From Bordetella genomosp. 9 (lineage in GTDB: Bacteria > Pseudomonadota > Gammaproteobacteria > Burkholderiales > Burkholderiaceae_B): a DNA stretch of 64,000 bases. How positions within the stretch are numbered: the first letter of the stretch is position 1; every line of letters begins with the position of its first letter. Position numbers and translations under genes: made by a program. The stretch is from positions 1,922,001 through 1,986,000 of the forward strand of contig NZ_CP021109.1 of the NCBI RefSeq assembly GCF_002119725.1, written 5' to 3'. Positions 53,801 to 62,183 of this stretch are shown here, in pieces. The notes under the pieces are model-generated. The model ran no database searches. It was not told the DNA's origin and saw only the letters and a program-made list of their open reading frames with translations.

Positions 53801-54660
53801 TGGTTGACGCTGCCTTTCTGGAAGCGCGAAAGACTTTCCATGCTTCGTTGCTTCAAACTACTTTGACCACCAATGCCGCTGGCATCGTGAGCAATGCCGA
53901 CACGGGTAATGGACCAAGCAGAGCCATTGCTAAAGGCATTGCCGACCTGCTCAAGGCCGAAACCATAGCTGAGCGCATCGCAGGTCAAACTTCAGGTAAT
54001 CAGTTTGAAAGCATATGCGCTGCATTCGTGCGCGAAACTTTTCTTAAGCTCAGTCACTTGCGCCCTGGCTCCTGGGACATCCACCAAGTCTCAGGGCGCA
54101 ACCGCCTGGAGATCGCCCGCTATGAACAATATGCGCACCTGATCGCGCTCGACAAGGCCGCAAAAGCTGATGCCGAATTGGCAGCAGCGCTTGGTAGCGA
54201 TTACACGATTACGCCGGATATTGTCGTAGTACGGGGCACGGAGGAAGACGATGCCATCAACGCACCGGGCCTCCTAGTCGATGACACTGTGACCAGGCTT
54301 GCGAGCCTGAGAAAAAAGAACGGCGGTCTGCCGCTTCTGCACGCTAGCATTTCATGTAAGTGGACGATTCGGAGCGACCGCGCGCAGAACGCGCGTTCTG
54401 AAGGCTTGAACTTGGTACGGAATCGGAAGGGCCGCCTGCCGCATGTTGTCGTCGTGACGGCAGAGCCAACACCGAGCCGCCTTGCCTCGATCGCGCTCGG
54501 AACCGGTGACATTGATTGCGTCTATCACTTTGCTCTGTATGAACTACAAGCGACAGTGAAAGCGCTAGGTATGGACGACGCAGCAGAGTTGCTGGACGTG
54601 ATGGTGAATGGAAACCGGTTGAAGGACATTTCCGATTTGCCGCTGGATTTGACGGTGTGA
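53800..54660 (+). CDS. Type II restriction endonuclease, NgoMIV family (GCCGGC)
   Basis: A 286-residue enzyme, the same length as NgoMIV. Blocks such as NRLEIARYEQYAHL, LGSDYTITPDI, LLHASISCKWTIRSDRAQNA and RLKDISDLPLDL are recalled as near-identical to NgoMIV. The NgoMIV active-site numbering is kept exactly: E70 (NQFE), D140 (TPD), S185 and K187 (SCK), E201. It should cut G/CCGGC as a tetramer. It looks intact, so its methyltransferase must be active or the gene silent. Confidence 0.93.
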   Translation: MVDAAFLEARKTFHASLLQTTLTTNAAGIVSNADTGNGPSRAIAKGIADLLKAETIAERIAGQTSGNQFESICAAFVRETFLKLSHLRPGSWDIHQVSGRNRLEIARYEQYAHLIALDKAAKADAELAAALGSDYTITPDIVVVRGTEEDDAINAPGLLVDDTVTRLASLRKKNGGLPLLHASISCKWTIRSDRAQNARSEGLNLVRNRKGRLPHVVVVTAEPTPSRLASIALGTGDIDCVYHFALYELQATVKALGMDDAAELLDVMVNGNRLKDISDLPLDLTV

Positions 54661-54667
54661 AACCTCC

Positions 54668-55081
54668 ATGGGGATGAACCGCAGCGAAAACATGCGCCGT
54701 ATCCGCAGTAAAGATACGGCGCCCGAAATGGCTGTGCGACGTCTGGCGCATAGCCTTGGTTACCGCTACCGGCTGCACCATAAAAAAATCCCCGGCAAGC
54801 CGGACCTAGTGTTTCCCTGTCGCCGAAAAGTGATCTTCATTCACGGCTGTTTTTGGCACCAGCATCCAGGATGCAAGGAGGGGCGGCCGCCTAGGTCGAA
54901 TGCAGCCTACTGGCTTCCCAAACTTGAACGCAACATGGAACGCGATAGATCTGCACTAGCACAGCTCATGGACGCTGGGTGGGATGTACTGGTGATGTGG
55001 GAATGTGAAATCAAGAATCGAGAAGCTACGCGCCAAGTTCTATTAGACTTCCTGGGACCGCCCGGTCATCTCAGTACGTGA
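54668..55081 (+). CDS. vsr: Very short patch repair endonuclease Vsr
   Basis: A 137-residue Vsr nuclease that nicks beside T:G mismatches arising from 5-methylcytosine deamination. It shows MRRIRSKDTAPEMAVRR, PGKPDLVFP with the catalytic aspartate at 46, and VIFIHGCFWHQHPGCK with H59 and H64. Zinc-binding cysteine and histidine residues are present. It starts 7 bp after the endonuclease and completes the operon. Its presence fits the m5C type of the methyltransferase. Confidence 0.94.
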   Translation: MGMNRSENMRRIRSKDTAPEMAVRRLAHSLGYRYRLHHKKIPGKPDLVFPCRRKVIFIHGCFWHQHPGCKEGRPPRSNAAYWLPKLERNMERDRSALAQLMDAGWDVLVMWECEIKNREATRQVLLDFLGPPGHLST

Positions 55082-55194
55082 CTCAGACGAGGAGAGCTCT
55101 TCGGCTGCCATGGTATACCCTCGTGAAGGGCGCGTATCCTGCCGTCTACTAAGAACTTTTGACGAAGAAATAGTGGAGTGGAATGAGGGGGCTT

Positions 55195-55371
55195 CCAAGT
55201 TTATGTGCCTGATCCAGTTGGCTCGCCTGAACGGGTATGACCCGCACGCCTACCTCAAGGACGTGCTCACCCGGCTGGTGACGCAGAAAAACAATCGGAT
55301 CGCCGAACTGCTGCCGCGTCAGTGGACACCCGCGGCCTGATCCTCGTCGTCAAGGCGTGATTGCAGACCGC
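55195..55371 (+). pseudogene. IS66-family transposase C-terminal remnant
   Basis: CLIQLARLNGYDPHAYLKDV with LTRLVTQKNNRIAELLPRQW is the ending of IS66 TnpC proteins. No upstream transposase body is present. The following TCGTCGTCAAGGCGTGATTG resembles TCGTCAAGACGTGATTGC near 56400, so two IS66-type right ends flank the next gene. Confidence 0.8.
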
Positions 55372-55507
55372 TTACGGCCATGAAAGCGGAAGTCCTGATT
55401 GACGCGCGGCAGCAGGGGGCCGGGGTGCGTAATCGGACTCATACCATCGCGATACCGCGAATTCTGCCGTTACCTATCGAGCTCCTTTAAACCATGGAGT
55501 TCGCAAA

Positions 55508-56208
55508 ATGTCGATTACGAGTACGGCCGTGACACGGAGCGTGTGTCATCCGGGTACCTTGTCCGGTGACGAGCAGGGCAATGGCAAGCTTGACGAGATG
55601 ACGAAGAAGTTCGCGGCGGTCGCAGCTGTCGCCGACCAGGCCGCCGCGGCACCCACGGTGGCTCGGATGGATGAACATCGGGCCAGCGTTCTCATTGACA
55701 GCCATGGCTTGACGCCGGCAGGGAGAACCGATCCCGCGGCATCGAGCGAGACGTCAAAGCTGGTGTCGCGGTTCGGGAGGATGACTCTTCGGCGGGCTGG
55801 CTGGATCGGCGAATCTCCGAGCTGGAGCGGCTGGAGAAGGAAGGACGCCTTGGCCAGCATCCTCCGGCCGACCGGCAGGCTTACGAGCAGTGGAAGATGG
55901 GCAACAAGCAACCGATGCTTCGCGTCATGCGCGATCACATCAGTCGCGTCGAGCACGGCTACGCGATGAAAAAGGAGTGGCCGAGGGGCGCCGGGCCATA
56001 CCCCAAGGGACTGTATTCGGCTCTGGATGGCGCGATAAAAACAATCGACAAGCTAAAGCAGATCGAGAAGGAGCAGCCGCATCAACCGTTGGAGAGAATC
56101 CTGTCTCCGAGGTTGCACGAAGCCTACGAAGAGTGGAAAGCTGGAAACCACAAACCGCTGCTTCGCTTCATGGACGATCTTGTGCAGGGCAAACTGTTGA
56201 TAGGATAG
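55508..56208 (+). pseudogene. Orphan gene with internal repeat, frameshifted
   Basis: I do not recognise this protein. The first part opens at an ATG with GGAG upstream (MSITSTAVTRSVCHPG...) and reads well to about 55740. The sensible reading then passes to the frame one base earlier (GIERDVKAGVAVREDDSSAG) and continues to a stop at 56208, about 230 residues in all. The C-terminal part repeats a motif: AYEQWKMGNKQPMLRVMRDH and AYEEWKAGNHKPLLRFMDDL, about 77 residues apart. It lies between two IS66 remnants. A small polar secreted or effector-like protein is conceivable but unsupported. Confidence 0.55.
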
Positions 56209-56212
56209 GAAC

Positions 56213-56430
56213 GCTCGCGACGGCGTCGGCAGACGCCGTTCCGGGCTCGGATGTCGCGTTGGACGGCGAACAGTGGCAGGTCTTGAGCCCTAGTGCCGGG
56301 TTTGCCTTGGCAGCACGTCGGCGGCGCTGCCGGCACACAAAACAATCAGATCGACGAGTTGCTGCGGCATCGTTGAAAACCGGCTGGCTGATCACCGTCG
56401 TCAAGACGTGATTGCTGGGCGCTTATGCTG
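56213..56430 (+). pseudogene. Second IS66-like remnant
   Basis: The tail NNQIDELLRHR followed by stop resembles the end of IS66 TnpC, in a different frame from the region before it. The next GTCGTCAAGACGTGATTGCT matches the sequence after the first IS66 remnant. No intact transposase frame exists. It marks the right edge of the accessory block. Confidence 0.55.
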
Positions 56431-56489
56431 GGGCGCCGCTTTTCGCCGTCCTGGCTACGACGGTGACAGAGCCGGCATGCAGCTCTGTC

Positions 56490-57128
56490 TCAGCGCGCAA
56501 CCAGAACGACGACGACGCCCAGCCCGAGCAGAATCAATACGACGCCGGAAATGCGCTCGAGCCAGGGCAACGCCCGGGCGAAGCGCCGCAGTACGGCAGG
56601 ATTGCCGATCAGGATGGCGATCAGGACGTCCCACGCGAGTACGACGCTGAACATCCATATGCCGTAGAACATCTTCCAGCCGGCGCTGGCGTGGGGGCCG
56701 GTCAGCATTGCGGCAAGGCTTGCGTAGAAGATCGCGTTTTTCGGATTCAGAATGCCGGAAAGAAACCCCATGCCGGCGGCGCGCCGCCATGCCGTGAATG
56801 GATGAACCGGCGCGGCAGCATGATGGGGGGCCGATATATTCAATTCGCTGCTGCCGGCGAACCGGATGAACAGCACGCCGAGATAAAGCAGATAGGCGCA
56901 GCCGGCCATTTGCAGGCCGGCAAAGAGCACGCTGTCCGGTCGGAGCGCAGCCGTGCCGGCGAACGCCGCGATAATGAACACGCCATTGGCGAGCGCGATG
57001 CCGACGCAAGCGCCGTTGGCCACGCGCCAGCCTGCGGACAGCGAGGTCCGGGCGATCAGGAAGAAATCCGGGCCGGGAGAGAGCAGCGCAAGGAAATGCG
57101 CCGCGGCAATCACCAGGAACTGCTGCAT
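56490..57128 (-). CDS. LysE/RhtB family amino-acid exporter
   Basis: A 212-residue inner-membrane protein with about six helices. The N-terminal LALLSPGPDFFLIARTSLSA carries the family SPGPD signature, and FLSGILNPKNAIFYASL the second signature (NPK). Members export amino acids such as lysine, homoserine or threonine. The neighbouring AraC-type gene upstream on the same strand is the usual regulator arrangement. Confidence 0.9.
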   Translation of the reverse strand: MQQFLVIAAAHFLALLSPGPDFFLIARTSLSAGWRVANGACVGIALANGVFIIAAFAGTAALRPDSVLFAGLQMAGCAYLLYLGVLFIRFAGSSELNISAPHHAAAPVHPFTAWRRAAGMGFLSGILNPKNAIFYASLAAMLTGPHASAGWKMFYGIWMFSVVLAWDVLIAILIGNPAVLRRFARALPWLERISGVVLILLGLGVVVVLVAR

Positions 57129-57217
57129 TCAAAGCACGCGTGGAAGTTTTTCCGCGCAGTGTGCCAAGCGGCGGGTTTCCTGTATTGAAGGAAATTGCAG
57201 CTGCGCTGCGGCCGGCG

Positions 57218-58063
57218 TTAAGCGCGGAAACGCCCGGGCGTTACGCCCGCATGTGCCTTGAACACGCGCTGGAAGTGAGCCTGATCGGCGAAACCCAGGC
57301 GCTGCGCCAAAGCGGAGAGGTCGTCTCCCTGCCGCATGCGTTCCCTGGCCAGGTTGATTCGCAGGTTCAGCTGCCAGGCATGCGGCGTCATGCCGGTAAC
57401 GGCGCGGAACGCGCGAATCAGTTGGTAGCGGCTCATGCCAGCAAGCTGCGCCAATTCGCGCAAGGCGATGGCGGCCGCCGGCGCCGCACGCAACGCGTCA
57501 AGCGCCGGCTGGATTTGATCCGCGACCCGAGAGGGGATGGTGGGGGCTTCGATGCGCAAGCCCTGTTCGGTGTCGCGGTCGCCGATGAATTCGATCAGAG
57601 CGGTTTCCTTGTCTCGCGCCGCCGCGTCTGAAAACAAAAGCGCATTGAGCTGACAGAATCGCGCATAGGCGGCTGGCGCGACGACGATTCGCACTGGCTC
57701 GTCGTCCCTTGCATCGGTCTGGGCGTACTCCTGCCGGACAGCGCACAGCCAGTCCGCATCCACGTGCAGCATCTGATAGCTCCATTCCGCCCCGGGCATC
57801 GGGTTGCAAGCGTGCACACGCCCGGCGGGCACGAACACCAGCGTGCCGGGTTGAAGTTCGACCGGGCCGCTGGCGGCGCCGGTGAAGACGCTTCGGCCGC
57901 CGTCCACCGCGCCGATGGAAAATGTGGGATGGTGGTGCGGCCGATAGCAGGCCCGGCTCCGGCAGGCGCGGCGGCTTTCCACGAAAGGCATGGCCGGGTC
58001 GCGCCAGAAGGTCTGGCTCATATCGCTGCGGGGCAGGCGGCGCGACGGCGTGGCGGATGACAT
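57218..58063 (-). CDS. AraC family transcriptional regulator
   Basis: A 281-residue regulator. The N-terminal cupin ligand domain has YRPHHHPTFSIGAVDGG and FVPAGRVHACNP. The C-terminal double HTH includes LRELAQLAGMSRYQLIRAFR and ALAQRLGFADQAHFQRVFKA. The downstream LysE exporter, 89 bp away on the same strand, is its probable target. The start MSSATPSRR is chosen; earlier in-frame codons are not family-like. Confidence 0.88.
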   Translation of the reverse strand: MSSATPSRRLPRSDMSQTFWRDPAMPFVESRRACRSRACYRPHHHPTFSIGAVDGGRSVFTGAASGPVELQPGTLVFVPAGRVHACNPMPGAEWSYQMLHVDADWLCAVRQEYAQTDARDDEPVRIVVAPAAYARFCQLNALLFSDAAARDKETALIEFIGDRDTEQGLRIEAPTIPSRVADQIQPALDALRAAPAAAIALRELAQLAGMSRYQLIRAFRAVTGMTPHAWQLNLRINLARERMRQGDDLSALAQRLGFADQAHFQRVFKAHAGVTPGRFRA

Positions 58064-58154
58064 ATCTGCTTCGGTGCGATTGGGCTGAAGGGGCGGAACG
58101 GGCTTTCGATGGATTTTATCGGGGAGGGCGCGCTTTCTCCCGCTCCAGCTTCCT

Positions 58155-59060
58155 TTACCAGTCGGACGCGGCCTTTCCAATTACCTCGGAACACCAGTCG
58201 ATGAACGCGCGGGTGGCCGGCGCCAGGTGGCGGCTTTGCGGGTACAGAATGGATACCGGCTCCGGCGGCGCTTCGATATTTTCGAGCAGCCTGATCAGTC
58301 TTCCATCTGCAATATGCTGTCTTGCCATATAGCTCGCCACGCGGATCAGGCCCAGGCCGGCGACGCCAGCGGAAACATAGGCATCGGTGTCATTCACGCG
58401 AACGTTCTCCGGCATTGACCGCGCGACCACGTTGCCGCCTTCACGGAACAACCACTGACTTGAACGTCCCGTTTGGCTGTTGATATAGCCGACGGCAACG
58501 TGTTGCGCAAGCGCGTCCAGCGTGGCCGGCGTGCCGTGCCTTCGAAGATACTGCGGCGAGGCGCAGACATACCAATGAAACTGGCCAACGCGCCGCGCAA
58601 CGAGCCGGGACACCGGCGGTTCGCCGGCGCGAATGACACAGTCCAGGCCCCGCTGGGCGATGTCCACGGTGGCATCCTCGAGCTGAAAATCCAGCGTTAT
58701 TCCGGGATAGCGCTCACGAAAATCCGGCAAGGCCGGGATCAGGAAATTCTTGGCCAGGGATGGCGTCGTGCCGACGCGGATAACGCCCTGCAGCGCACCG
58801 GTCGATTGTGCAACCATGCCTTCGGCGGCCCGCATATCGGACAGGATCGCTTTGCAGCTGTCGTAGTAGCGCAGTCCGGCATCGGTGACGCTCAGGGCGC
58901 GGGTCGTCCTGTTCAGGAGCCGCGTACCCAGGTACGCCTCCAGCTCCTTGATCGTGCGCGTCACGGTGGATGGAAGCACGTGCATGGTGTCGGCCGCCTT
59001 CTTGAAGCTGCCGGCCTCGATCACGCGAATGAAGGTCTCCATGGCCTGCAATCTGTCCAT
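58155..59060 (-). CDS. LysR family transcriptional regulator
   Basis: A 301-residue LysR regulator. The N-terminal winged HTH is METFIRVIEAGSFKKAADTM with STVTRTIKELEAYLGTRLLN. The effector domain follows, with GVIRVGTTPSL at about 92. It is divergent from the NmrA-like gene and probably controls it. A TTG-N8-CAA palindrome lies 41 bp before its start. Confidence 0.92.
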   Translation of the reverse strand: MDRLQAMETFIRVIEAGSFKKAADTMHVLPSTVTRTIKELEAYLGTRLLNRTTRALSVTDAGLRYYDSCKAILSDMRAAEGMVAQSTGALQGVIRVGTTPSLAKNFLIPALPDFRERYPGITLDFQLEDATVDIAQRGLDCVIRAGEPPVSRLVARRVGQFHWYVCASPQYLRRHGTPATLDALAQHVAVGYINSQTGRSSQWLFREGGNVVARSMPENVRVNDTDAYVSAGVAGLGLIRVASYMARQHIADGRLIRLLENIEAPPEPVSILYPQSRHLAPATRAFIDWCSEVIGKAASDW

Positions 59061-59100
59061 GCGATTCGCCTTGCACCGAAGAAGGGTGAAAGTCCAGATT

Positions 59101-59116
59101 ATTGCAAATATTCAAA
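59101..59116. promoter_or_regulatory. Candidate LysR box
   Basis: ATTGCAAATATTCAAA contains TTG-N8-CAA with a near-symmetric centre and fits T-N11-A. It lies in the AT-rich gap between the divergent LysR and NmrA-like genes, where LysR regulators usually bind. Confidence 0.5.
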
Positions 59117-59304
59117 TTATGAAATCGCGTCGCCGCGGGCAATCGCCGTCGTGCTTGCATGCAATATAGGGCTTCCAGGCGGCGCGGATTCGGTTTTCAC
59201 CGTGCCTGCATTGGAAGACGCGCCGCGAGCGGAGCAGGGGATATCTCCCTGGCTGTGTCCGGGCGATAGTTCAATTGCATCGAAATCTGGAAGGAATGGA
59301 GAGC

Positions 59305-60249
59305 ATGGCTCAACGTGAATCAGATCGGCCGAATGTGCTTGTCCTGGGTGCGGGGCAACTCGGGATGGCCGTATTGCGCGCACTCGCGCCGCGTATCCAG
59401 GAGCGGCATGGGTCGGTCACCGCATTGGTATCGCCTGACACCGCCGGCAAGACGGCGAGGCAGGATGCCGGGCATGTCGCCGAACTCCGGGGGATGGGAG
59501 TAGACGTCATCGGCTTCGATCTGGCTGCCGACGAAGCGGCCCTGACAACGTGCTTCGAAAGGTACGACACCGTCCTGAGCTGTACCGGCTTCGTTGCCGG
59601 GCCCGGCACCCAATTGAAGATCACCCGCGCCGTTCTGGCGGCGGGAGTGAGGCGGTACTTCCCATGGCAGTTCGGCGTGGATTACGACGTCGTCGGCCGT
59701 GGCAGCGGCCAGCCGGTGTTCGACGAGCAATATGAAGTCCGGCAATTGCTGCGTGCGCAGAATGTGACCGAATGGGTCATCGTTTCTACCGGCATGTTTA
59801 CCAGCTTCCTGTTCGAACCGGCATTCGGTGTCGTGGATCTGGAAGGCAAGGCGATTCATGGCCTGGGGAGCTGGGATACCAAACTGACGGTAACGACACC
59901 CGAAGACATCGGCAGGCTCACCGTTGAGATTCTGTTGGCCGAGCCGCGGATCGCCAATCAAGTCATTTATGTGGCCGGCGACACGATCTCGTACGGAGAG
60001 CTGGCGGAGATTGTCGAGCGAGTCACCGGGCAGATATTCGAGAAATCCGTATGGACGCTGGACCAACTGCGCGCGGACCTGGCGGCTGCCCCGGAGGACG
60101 CGATGGCGCGTTATCGCGCGGCCTTCGCCCTTGGTGATGGCATGTGGTGGGACAAGTCCGCCACTTTCAATGCGCGATATGGGTATGAGACGGTCGATGT
60201 CGAGCGTTACTTCAGGTCGCGCTGGGCGATGGAGGACAATCGGGGCTGA
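59305..60249 (+). CDS. NmrA / isoflavone-reductase-like NAD(P)-binding protein
   Basis: A 314-residue atypical SDR. The dinucleotide loop is VLVLGAGQLGMAVL (about 11-24). VLSCTGFVAGPGTQLKIT and RYFPWQFGVDYD (about 118) are typical of the isoflavone reductase-like / NmrA group. The substrate is unknown. The ATG at MAQRES is chosen for its ribosome site; MESMAQ three codons earlier is possible. It is divergent from a LysR gene. Confidence 0.85.
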   Translation: MAQRESDRPNVLVLGAGQLGMAVLRALAPRIQERHGSVTALVSPDTAGKTARQDAGHVAELRGMGVDVIGFDLAADEAALTTCFERYDTVLSCTGFVAGPGTQLKITRAVLAAGVRRYFPWQFGVDYDVVGRGSGQPVFDEQYEVRQLLRAQNVTEWVIVSTGMFTSFLFEPAFGVVDLEGKAIHGLGSWDTKLTVTTPEDIGRLTVEILLAEPRIANQVIYVAGDTISYGELAEIVERVTGQIFEKSVWTLDQLRADLAAAPEDAMARYRAAFALGDGMWWDKSATFNARYGYETVDVERYFRSRWAMEDNRG

Positions 60250-60361
60250 CGCCGTACATCTATCTATCTGGCGCCTTCCCCGCGCGGGGCGTAGCTGGGA
60301 TTCAGCTATTTCGCGAATATTCGAGATTCAGATATTTTGCTTTTATTCGAAATCCAGGTAT

Positions 60362-60630
60362 ACGCATGGCCCCCTCTCGCAAACGCTGGTCAGGCCGGTC
60401 CAATTGGGCGCCGTGCTGCAGGCCGCCCGAAAAACGCAAGGACTGACCCAGTCCGCCCTTGCCGCTCGTATCGGCCTGAGCCAGTCACGAGTTTCCCCAT
60501 CTGGAGCTGAAATGCCCATGAACTGAGCGTGGAGCAGTTTCTCGCCTGGTGTGCCCCGTTGGGGCTGGAACTCACCATTCTTGGCGGGCTCGAACAAGCC
60601 GCAACGGCCCTTGCGGGCATGGCCCAGTAA
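60362..60630 (+). pseudogene. HipB-like antitoxin pseudogene
   Basis: LSQTLVRPVQLGAVLQAARK with TQGLTQSALAARIGLSQSRV is an XRE/HipB-type antitoxin. After SRVS the frame breaks at a CCCC run. The continuation HLEL, then NAHELSVEQFLAWCAPLGLE, lies in shifted frames and ends at TAA 60630. At least two single-base shifts are needed. No hipA partner follows, and the next gene lies on the opposite strand, so this is a relic of a toxin-antitoxin pair. Confidence 0.75.
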
Positions 60631-60695
60631 GCCGGGGCCGGCGCCCGTAAAAGCCTGCCCCGCCTGGGTTATGCGGCCGATTCCGCAGGATCGCT

Positions 60696-61490
60696 CTAGC
60701 CCCAGGTGAGCGGGTCCAGGCGCAGATAGAAGGCAAGGCGGTCGCGGTCCGGCGTTTCGATCCTCATTATGTCGAACAGCACGGAGAAGGCACGCTCCGC
60801 TTGATCCGGTTCTGTCCAGCTTTCTTCTGCGTTGGCCACCATAAGCGCCAGGTCGGCGTAGCGATCCGCCGTACCGAGCCGTCCTAAATCGATCAGGCCG
60901 GTGCATTGAAGGCGGTGAGGGTCTATGACGAAGTTGGGCATGCATGCGTCGCCATGACACACCGCCATGTCGGCTGTCTCTTGCTCGAGTCGAAGCGGCA
61001 GCTCTCGTTTCACCCGCATCAGGAGTTCGGGCTGAGGAATGTGCTGGTCCTCATCCGGCAAAAAGTCGCGATTGACCGCGCCGCGAGACACGACGTCCGC
61101 CGCGCGGCTATACAGCCCCGACAACCTGCGTTCGAACGGACATTGACCGGCCGGCAGGGTGTGAAGAACGGCAAGCTGCTGCGCCATCGAAGGCCAGGCT
61201 TTGAGCAGATCATCTCCGGACAGACCGGCCGCCGGGATGCCGGGGATGGCGGTCATGATCAGGCAGGCGCCGTCTTCCTCCTGCCGCCAGTCCACGATTT
61301 CGGGGCAGGCGACGCCCCGCCCCTGCAGCCAGTTCAGACGGTCCCGTTCGGCCGACAGGTCAGCAGCGCGGGCGCCCGTAGCGATCTTGGCGTAGGCCAG
61401 TCCATCATCGCGGCGGTAGACGAAATCGCCAGACTCTCCACTGCCAATAGCGGCCCAGCGGCGCAGGTCTGGAAGTAAGCGATGTGCCAT
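60696..61490 (-). CDS. Aminoglycoside 3''-phosphotransferase homologue (StrA-like)
   Basis: A 264-residue kinase-fold protein. By recall it is strongly similar to APH(3'')-Ib (StrA), which phosphorylates streptomycin. Shared stretches include GGESGDFV-like GSGESGDFVYRR, ERDRLNWLQGRGVACPE, FERRLS, DVVSR.AVN.DFLPDED and the near-identical GLIDLGRLGTADRYADLALM and FYLRLDPLTWG. Catalytic VCHGDACMPNF and the DLG motif are intact. It is not accompanied by strB or an IS. An ATG two codons earlier is possible, but AAGGAA fits this one. Confidence 0.88.
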   Translation of the reverse strand: MAHRLLPDLRRWAAIGSGESGDFVYRRDDGLAYAKIATGARAADLSAERDRLNWLQGRGVACPEIVDWRQEEDGACLIMTAIPGIPAAGLSGDDLLKAWPSMAQQLAVLHTLPAGQCPFERRLSGLYSRAADVVSRGAVNRDFLPDEDQHIPQPELLMRVKRELPLRLEQETADMAVCHGDACMPNFVIDPHRLQCTGLIDLGRLGTADRYADLALMVANAEESWTEPDQAERAFSVLFDIMRIETPDRDRLAFYLRLDPLTWG

Positions 61491-61505
61491 GTTCATTCCT
61501 TCGGT

Positions 61506-61970
61506 TCATTCAGGCGGAGGATCGCCCAGCCAGCGGCGCGGCCCCGGCCCGCTCAGGCCGGAGCGGTCGCCTGGATTGGTCAATAGGCATTTCTTCATCG
61601 ACAGACATCCGCAGCCGATGCATTCGTCCAGGCCCATGTTCAGCGCCTGCAGTTGAGCAATCTGCTGTTCGATGCGCATTTTCCATTGTCGTGTGAGACG
61701 CTTCCAGTCTGCGCCCCTCGGTACGCGGTCCTTGGGCAGGTGCGCCAGTTCGGCCGCAATCTCGTCCAGGCTTAGACCGATCTTCTGCGCGAACACGATG
61801 AAGGCGATCCGACGAAGGGCCGAGCGCGGGTAGCGCCGGTGGCCGCTATCCGTCCTCACCGACGTGATCAATCCGCGTGATTCATAGAAGCGCAGCGCCG
61901 AGGGGGCAATGCCGCTGCGTTTGGAAACCCATCCGATGGTGACCAGGGGATCAGCGCTGGAATCAGTCAT
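61506..61970 (-). CDS. soxR: Redox-sensitive activator SoxR
   Basis: A 154-residue MerR-family sensor. The N-terminal HTH is IGWVSKRSGIAPSALRFYES. A dimerisation helix follows. The [2Fe-2S] ligands C117, C120, C122 and C128 in CIGCGCLSMKKC keep the spacing of E. coli SoxR. Oxidised by redox-cycling compounds, it activates promoters with over-long spacers. Such a promoter lies just upstream, facing the MFS gene. Confidence 0.94.
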   Translation of the reverse strand: MTDSSADPLVTIGWVSKRSGIAPSALRFYESRGLITSVRTDSGHRRYPRSALRRIAFIVFAQKIGLSLDEIAAELAHLPKDRVPRGADWKRLTRQWKMRIEQQIAQLQALNMGLDECIGCGCLSMKKCLLTNPGDRSGLSGPGPRRWLGDPPPE

Positions 61971-61980
61971 ATCCGGCTCC

Positions 61981-62011
61981 TTGACTTAAAGCTGACTTTA
62001 ACTTTTATTCT
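61981..62011 (+). promoter_or_regulatory. SoxR-type promoter with 19-bp spacer
   Basis: TTGACT (-35) and TATTCT (-10) are separated by exactly 19 bp. The spacer contains the perfect palindrome TTAAAG-CTGA-CTTTAA (61986-62001). Long spacers with a central dyad are the mark of MerR-family activation. It reads rightward to the MFS gene and lies 10 bp from the soxR start, so SoxR probably controls both. Confidence 0.75.
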
Positions 62012-62183
62012 GCTTCCTCGGCGTTTCGGACAGGGGTGGATGAGGAATATGCGGGGGGTGCTGTCCGGCGTCGCGACGTGGTCGGACCGGAACGCGCCGG
62101 CAGGGGCGGCCTTGGCGCACCGGGCACCGGCCGGGCCTCTTGATCACGACTGTTGCGGCCATCAGACGGGAGGAAGAAAAACC

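Noticed and set aside
55165..55185. GAGTGGAATGAG as a possible third guaA-type junction
   Set aside because: It lacks one base of the GAGTGGGAATGA core, reads as V-E-W-N-E rather than I-E-W-E-stop, and lies before an IS66 transposase remnant. Probably coincidence.
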